A stretch of 7,976 nucleotides of DNA, taken from Deltaproteobacteria bacterium. Lineage in GTDB: Bacteria > Desulfobacterota > GWC2-55-46 > UBA9637. The stretch covers positions 1 through 7,976 of the forward strand of contig JACRNK010000116.1 in NCBI GenBank assembly GCA_016234985.1. Reading direction: 5' to 3'. Made by a program: the position numbers and the translations under genes. The notes beneath the pieces were generated by a model that had not been told where the DNA came from, did no database searches, and saw nothing but the letters and a program-made list of their open reading frames with translations. Positions 5,465-7,976 of the stretch are shown here, in pieces; the stretch's first letter is position 1, and each line of letters begins with the position of its first letter.

Positions 5465-5765
5465 TCGGCTCTTTAAAAACGCCCATAAATGGGCAAGCTA
5501 CATAATATTTTGTTTTGCTCCGTAGGAGCATACTGTTTGTAGAAATAAATTTTCAAAATGTTTTAGCTCCATAGGAGCGGCCTGTCTACAAACAGGCCGC
5601 CTCTACGAGGCTTTTGGCTATTTGTAGGCTTTTGGTATGGCTTTTTGTTTTTTTTGCTCCGTAGGAGCGACCTGTTTGTAGGCCGCTCCTACGGAGCTCT
5701 GTCTTTGGTTATACATTGGTGTTCTACAAACAGATCGCCTCTCTGAGGCTAAAACAATCAAAAAC
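5465..5765. repeat. Composite palindromic repeat, copy 2 (long form)
   Basis: This fills the gap between the NtrC-type regulator stop and the kinase leader and matches 9-220 end to end, plus about 89 bp present only here. GCTCC-N3-GGAGC dyads are at 5517-5529, 5566-5578, 5656-5668 and 5685-5697. GCCTC-N3-GAGGC dyads are at 5599-5611 and 5737-5749, and GGCCTGT/ACAGGCC at 5579-5598. The unit 5656-5697 folds into a 17-bp stem with one mismatch and a TGTTTGTA loop. The short ORF readable through it on the minus strand (5618-5815) is repeat translation and not a gene. Confidence 0.88.
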
Positions 5766-5801
5766 CCAAAATTCCACTTTTTTACGAAAGAACCTAATAT
5801 T

Positions 5802-6755
5802 TTACTCCAACCCATACTCCTTCATTTTCCTATAAAGCGTTTTTGGGTCTATTCCCAGTATTTGAGATGCCTTTCCCTTATGGCCGTCAACTTGCTTTAT
5901 AACACCCTTTATATGCTCTTTTTCAAGCTCATGTATTGTGGACGTAGGGGCAGTCCATGCGGTTTCTACCGGGTTTTGAAGCTCAAGCGGAAGGTCTTTT
6001 ATGGTAAGCGTTTCGTTTTTACAGAGTATGACAGCCCGCTGGATTATATTTTTCAGCTCCCTTATATTGCCGGGCCACAAATACGCCATAAGCCTTTTAA
6101 TTGCGTCGCCGTCAACTTTTTTTCTCTCCCGCTCTGCGGCAAGAAACTTTTCTACAAGAAGCGGTATATCTCCTCTTCTCTCTCTAAGCGGCGGCAGATG
6201 GATATTCATTGCGCCAAGCCTGTAAAACAAATCATGTCTGAATCTGTTTGCCTCAACCTCTTTCTTCAAATCCTTGTTTGTTGCGGCTATTATCCTTATA
6301 TCTACTTCAATCTCCTTTGTTCCGCCAACCTTGAAAAATTTATTGGTTTCTAGGGAACGCAAAAGTTTTACCTGCATTGAGCGGCTTATATCGCCAATCT
6401 CGTCAAGAAAAAGAGTTCCCCTGTCAGCAAGCTCAAAATACCCAGGCTTGTTCGTATCCGCTCCTGTAAATGCGCCCTTTTCATATCCAAAGAGCTCGCT
6501 CTCCAGTATGGAATCCGGTATTGCGCCTGCATTGAACGCTATGAAAGAACCTCCTGCCCTTGGGGACGAGTCGTGGATAAACCTGGCCATCAGTTCCTTG
6601 CCTGTGCCGCTCTCTCCTGAAATAAGCACAGGAAGGTTTGCCTTTGCAATCATTTTAGCCGTGTCAAGTATTTCCAGCATAACAGGGTTTTTCGTTGCTA
6701 TCTCTGTATCATCTATCAATCTGCTGCGGAAGATAAGGTTGTCACGGCGTATCAT
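5802..6755 (-). CDS. NtrC-family sigma-54 activator: AAA+ and DNA-binding part of a frameshifted gene
   Basis: The 317 residues from this ATG carry the complete central and output domains of a sigma-54 enhancer-binding protein. They include Walker A GESGTGKE (47-54), the sigma-54 contact loop GAFTGA (94-99), Walker B with GTLFLDEIGD (113-122), sensor I near AATN (157-160), the arginine-finger region FRHDLFYRL (172-180), sensor II WPGNIRELKN (227-236), and a C-terminal Fis-type helix-turn-helix (about 281-317). All catalytic motifs are present. The same frame continues upstream of this ATG with receiver-end sequence (GAYDYITKPC) until about 6845, where it falls out of frame with the N-terminal receiver at 6815-7066. 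The ATG at 6755 has a poor Shine-Dalgarno. If made, it would be an activator freed of its receiver and possibly constitutive. The sigma-54 promoter at 3917-3933 is a plausible target. Confidence 0.9.
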   Translation of the reverse strand: MIRRDNLIFRSRLIDDTEIATKNPVMLEILDTAKMIAKANLPVLISGESGTGKELMARFIHDSSPRAGGSFIAFNAGAIPDSILESELFGYEKGAFTGADTNKPGYFELADRGTLFLDEIGDISRSMQVKLLRSLETNKFFKVGGTKEIEVDIRIIAATNKDLKKEVEANRFRHDLFYRLGAMNIHLPPLRERRGDIPLLVEKFLAAERERKKVDGDAIKRLMAYLWPGNIRELKNIIQRAVILCKNETLTIKDLPLELQNPVETAWTAPTSTIHELEKEHIKGVIKQVDGHKGKASQILGIDPKTLYRKMKEYGLE

Positions 6756-6814
6756 CCTTTTGTCCCACGCCTTGTCAATCAGAACCTTGAGCTTTTCTAT
6801 CTTGCACGGCTTGG

Positions 6815-7066
6815 TTATGTAGTCATACGCGCCGAGCGCTGATAATTCTTCAACACCTCTATGCCGTTCAGATGAGGCATATTTATATCTAATAGCACAA
6901 CATCAAATTCACCATGATTCAAAGCAACAAGCGCCTCTTTGCCGTTGGAGGCGGTTTCCACATAAAGGCCGTCTTGCGCAAGCTCCTCCTGGATAATTGA
7001 GGAAAAATTCTTCTCATCGTCGGCAATCAGGATGCGTATTTTTTTGTGTTTTATTTTTGGTGGCAT
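6815..7066 (-). pseudogene. Truncated receiver domain of the NtrC-family regulator
   Basis: The N-terminal piece of the same regulator, starting MPPKIKHKK with an AAAGGA Shine-Dalgarno about 8 nt upstream. It contains the acidic pocket D16-D17-E18 (IADDEKNF) and the phospho-acceptor D60 (LLDINMPHLNG), and is normal until VLKN (residue 74). The sequence then jumps to the end of the receiver (LGAYDYITKP) in another frame and this frame stops at 6815. From D60 to the conserved Lys there should be about 50 residues. Only about 26 codons' worth of DNA is present, so about 73 nt are missing. Beta-strand 4 with the switch Thr/Ser and helix 4 are lost. The in-frame extension upstream to 7108 (MVSLSNHEYP) is translation of the adjacent repeat and not part of the protein. 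Confidence 0.85.
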
Positions 7067-7086
7067 ATTTATTTCCTTTGGGTATT

Positions 7087-7211
7087 CATGGTTCGACAAG
7101 CTCACCATGACACATTGTCACCCTGAGCCTGTCGAAGGGTCACGCCGAAGGCTCACCATGACAAAAGGTGTCACCATAAGCCTGTCGAAGGGCTGCCTGT
7201 CGAAGGGTGAC
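7087..7211. repeat. GTTCGACAAGCTCACC repeat, copy A
   Basis: This matches 7505-7624 almost base for base over about 120 bp, in the same orientation, 418 bp away. The last part differs: here AGCCTGTCGAAGGG is followed by an additional CTGCCTGTCGAAGGG. Within it, TTCGACAAGCTCA and TGAGCCTGTCGAA form an imperfect stem around GACACATTGTC. The left end lies 20 bp from the start codon of the receiver gene, and the 3' end of the GIY-YIG gene runs into the right end. Confidence 0.93.
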
Positions 7212-7488
7212 TTTTAGACAGTTCTACCAACTTTTCAAAATCTCCAGCAATCAAAGCCTCTTTTTTACGTCTTGTCCAGCCTTTTATCTGTTTCTCTCTA
7301 CTGATTGCCTCTACAATATCTCCAAATTCTTTAACATACATCAATTTTAGCGGTCTCTTATTATGAGTGTAACACCCTTCAATCAGACCTTCTTTATGCT
7401 CATATAAACGTCTTTCTACATTGTTGGTTACACCAGTATAGTAACTGCCGTCTGAGCATTGTAAAATATAAATATAATAGCTTTTCAT
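7171..7488 (-). CDS. GIY-YIG domain nuclease (UvrC-type, small stand-alone)
   Basis: A 105-residue protein consisting of one GIY-YIG nuclease domain, the URI/YhbQ-like kind. The hallmark strands are present as YYIYILQCSDGSYYTGVT (about 4-21), followed by NNVERRLYEH with the conserved Arg (R27), and the AISREKQIKGW helix with the likely catalytic Glu (E65). The domain core ends near residue 93. The final residues, HPSTGSPSTGLW, are translated from the flanking repeat, so the natural stop has been replaced or the gene ended in a repeat insertion. No clear Shine-Dalgarno is visible. It lies between the histidine kinase and the response regulator of a two-component pair, bracketed by repeats. Small GIY-YIG proteins of this type have no settled role; DNA cleavage or a link to mobile elements is possible. 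Confidence 0.92.
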   Translation of the reverse strand: MKSYYIYILQCSDGSYYTGVTNNVERRLYEHKEGLIEGCYTHNKRPLKLMYVKEFGDIVEAISREKQIKGWTRRKKEALIAGDFEKLVELSKSHPSTGSPSTGLW

Positions 7489-7504
7489 TTTGTATTACTA
7501 CCAG

Positions 7505-7624
7505 CATGGTTCGACAAGCTCACCATGACACATTGTCACCCTGAGCCTGTCGAAGGGTCACGCCGAAGGCTCACCATGACAAAAGGTGTCACCCTGAGCC
7601 TGTCGAAGGGCGTCGAAGGGTGAC
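7505..7624. repeat. GTTCGACAAGCTCACC repeat, copy B
   Basis: The second direct copy of the repeat at 7087-7211, 16 bp upstream of the GIY-YIG start codon and 12 bp beyond the stop of the partial kinase. The shared stretch from CATGGTTCGACAAG to CCATGACAAAAGGTGTCACC is identical in both. Near identity against the older, divergent composite repeats elsewhere suggests a recent duplication or concerted exchange. Confidence 0.93.
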
Positions 7625-7636
7625 GTCAAAGTACAA

Positions 7637-7976
7637 TCAATCTTTTATATTATCGTTGCAACCCTCTGTTTCTGCTAATGTTGGGGGGGTAACCGGAAGC
7701 ACAACCGTAAACGCGCTGCCCACCCCCTCTTCTGATTCAACCTCTATCCTCCCGCCGTGCTGATTTATTATTCCATAGCAGACCGAAAGGCCAAGCCCTG
7801 TGCCATCATGTCCCTTTGTTGTCCAAAACGCCTCAAATATCCTGCTTAAATTCTCACTTGGGATACCACAGCCGGTATCCTTAAATATCACCTTAACAAC
7901 AGGGTTTTCTCCATCCATAGCGCTTGCCGTTGATATGCTAAGCAGACCTCCAGGCTTCATTGCGTCAAAGGCATTT
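7637..7976 (-). CDS. Sensor histidine kinase, C-terminal end (partial)
   Basis: The ATPase domain of a histidine kinase whose start lies beyond the right edge of the window. About 112 residues are visible, beginning inside the N-box (NAFDAM), then the G1 box DTGCGIP, F-box IFEAFWTTK and G2 box GTGLGLS, ending ESEEGVGSAFTVVLP plus a short tail. The FWTTK motif and spacing are those of NtrB-like kinases, which pair with NtrC-type regulators. The next gene on this strand, past the GIY-YIG cassette, is such a regulator, so this is its probable cognate kinase. The ATG at 7960 is internal to the N-box and is not a real start. Confidence 0.93.
   Translation of the reverse strand, partial: NAFDAMKPGGLLSISTASAMDGENPVVKVIFKDTGCGIPSENLSRIFEAFWTTKGHDGTGLGLSVCYGIINQHGGRIEVESEEGVGSAFTVVLPVTPPTLAETEGCNDNIKD

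Noticed and set aside
5517..5749. Regular short repeats as a possible CRISPR array
   Set aside because: The repeated units are 13-bp dyads at irregular distances, without constant repeat length or uniform spacers, and no cas gene is present.
5618..5815. A 65-codon minus-strand ORF
   Set aside because: It is translation of composite repeat copy 2 (GAAYKQVAPTE-type peptide) and overlaps the end of the regulator gene.
7032..7217. A 61-codon plus-strand ORF with repeated SLSKG peptides
   Set aside because: It is translation of repeat copy A antisense to two genes, with no domain and no ribosome binding site.

Overview
The window reads as a chromosomal sensory and signalling locus from a free-living anaerobe-type bacterium, most likely Nitrospirota (Thermodesulfovibrionia-like) or Desulfobacterota. 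That placement is an inference from protein style (an NtrC-type regulator with an ITKPC linker), mid-40s GC, and many short palindromic intergenic repeats of a kind I associate with those groups. No marker gene proves it. Nearly all genes lie on the minus strand. In transcription order they are: the C-terminal end of a sensor histidine kinase running off the window edge (7637-7976); a GIY-YIG nuclease gene bracketed by two near-identical repeats (7087-7624); an NtrC-family sigma-54 activator split by a receiver deletion and frameshift (7066-5802); a ~300 bp composite repeat (5465-5765); a membrane PAS histidine kinase interrupted by an in-frame TAA (5293-4049); a cheY-like response regulator (3712-3353); cheW (3170-2631); a methyl-accepting chemotaxis protein (2231-234); and a second copy of the composite repeat (220-9). 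A plus-strand pair of tiny membrane-protein genes (2321-2626) sits between cheW and the mcp.

The most coherent regulatory signal is between the broken kinase and the cheY-like gene. On the minus strand there is a near-consensus sigma-54 promoter, TGGCAC-N5-TTGCT (3917-3933). About 98 and 120 bp upstream of its expected start are two dyads of the form GGCA-N3-TGCC, centred 22 bp apart. This is the architecture expected for an enhancer bound by an NtrC-type activator, and such an activator is encoded 1.8 kb upstream. The working model is that kinase(s) signal to the NtrC-type regulator, which drives sigma-54 transcription of cheY-cheW and possibly mcp. The wiring is inferred.

The locus is also heavily marked by repeats and decay. 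The kinase carries a 44-nt inverted repeat (perfect 19-bp arms) in frame between its dimerisation and ATPase domains, and its upstream half is cut off by one stop codon. The regulator has lost about 73 nt of its receiver. Five repeat families occupy almost every intergenic space: GCTCC-N3-GGAGC composites, CTTGT-loop hairpins, GTTCGACAAGCTCACC repeats, and two CCCC/GGGG palindrome types. I found no tRNA, rRNA, CRISPR array, transposase or origin.
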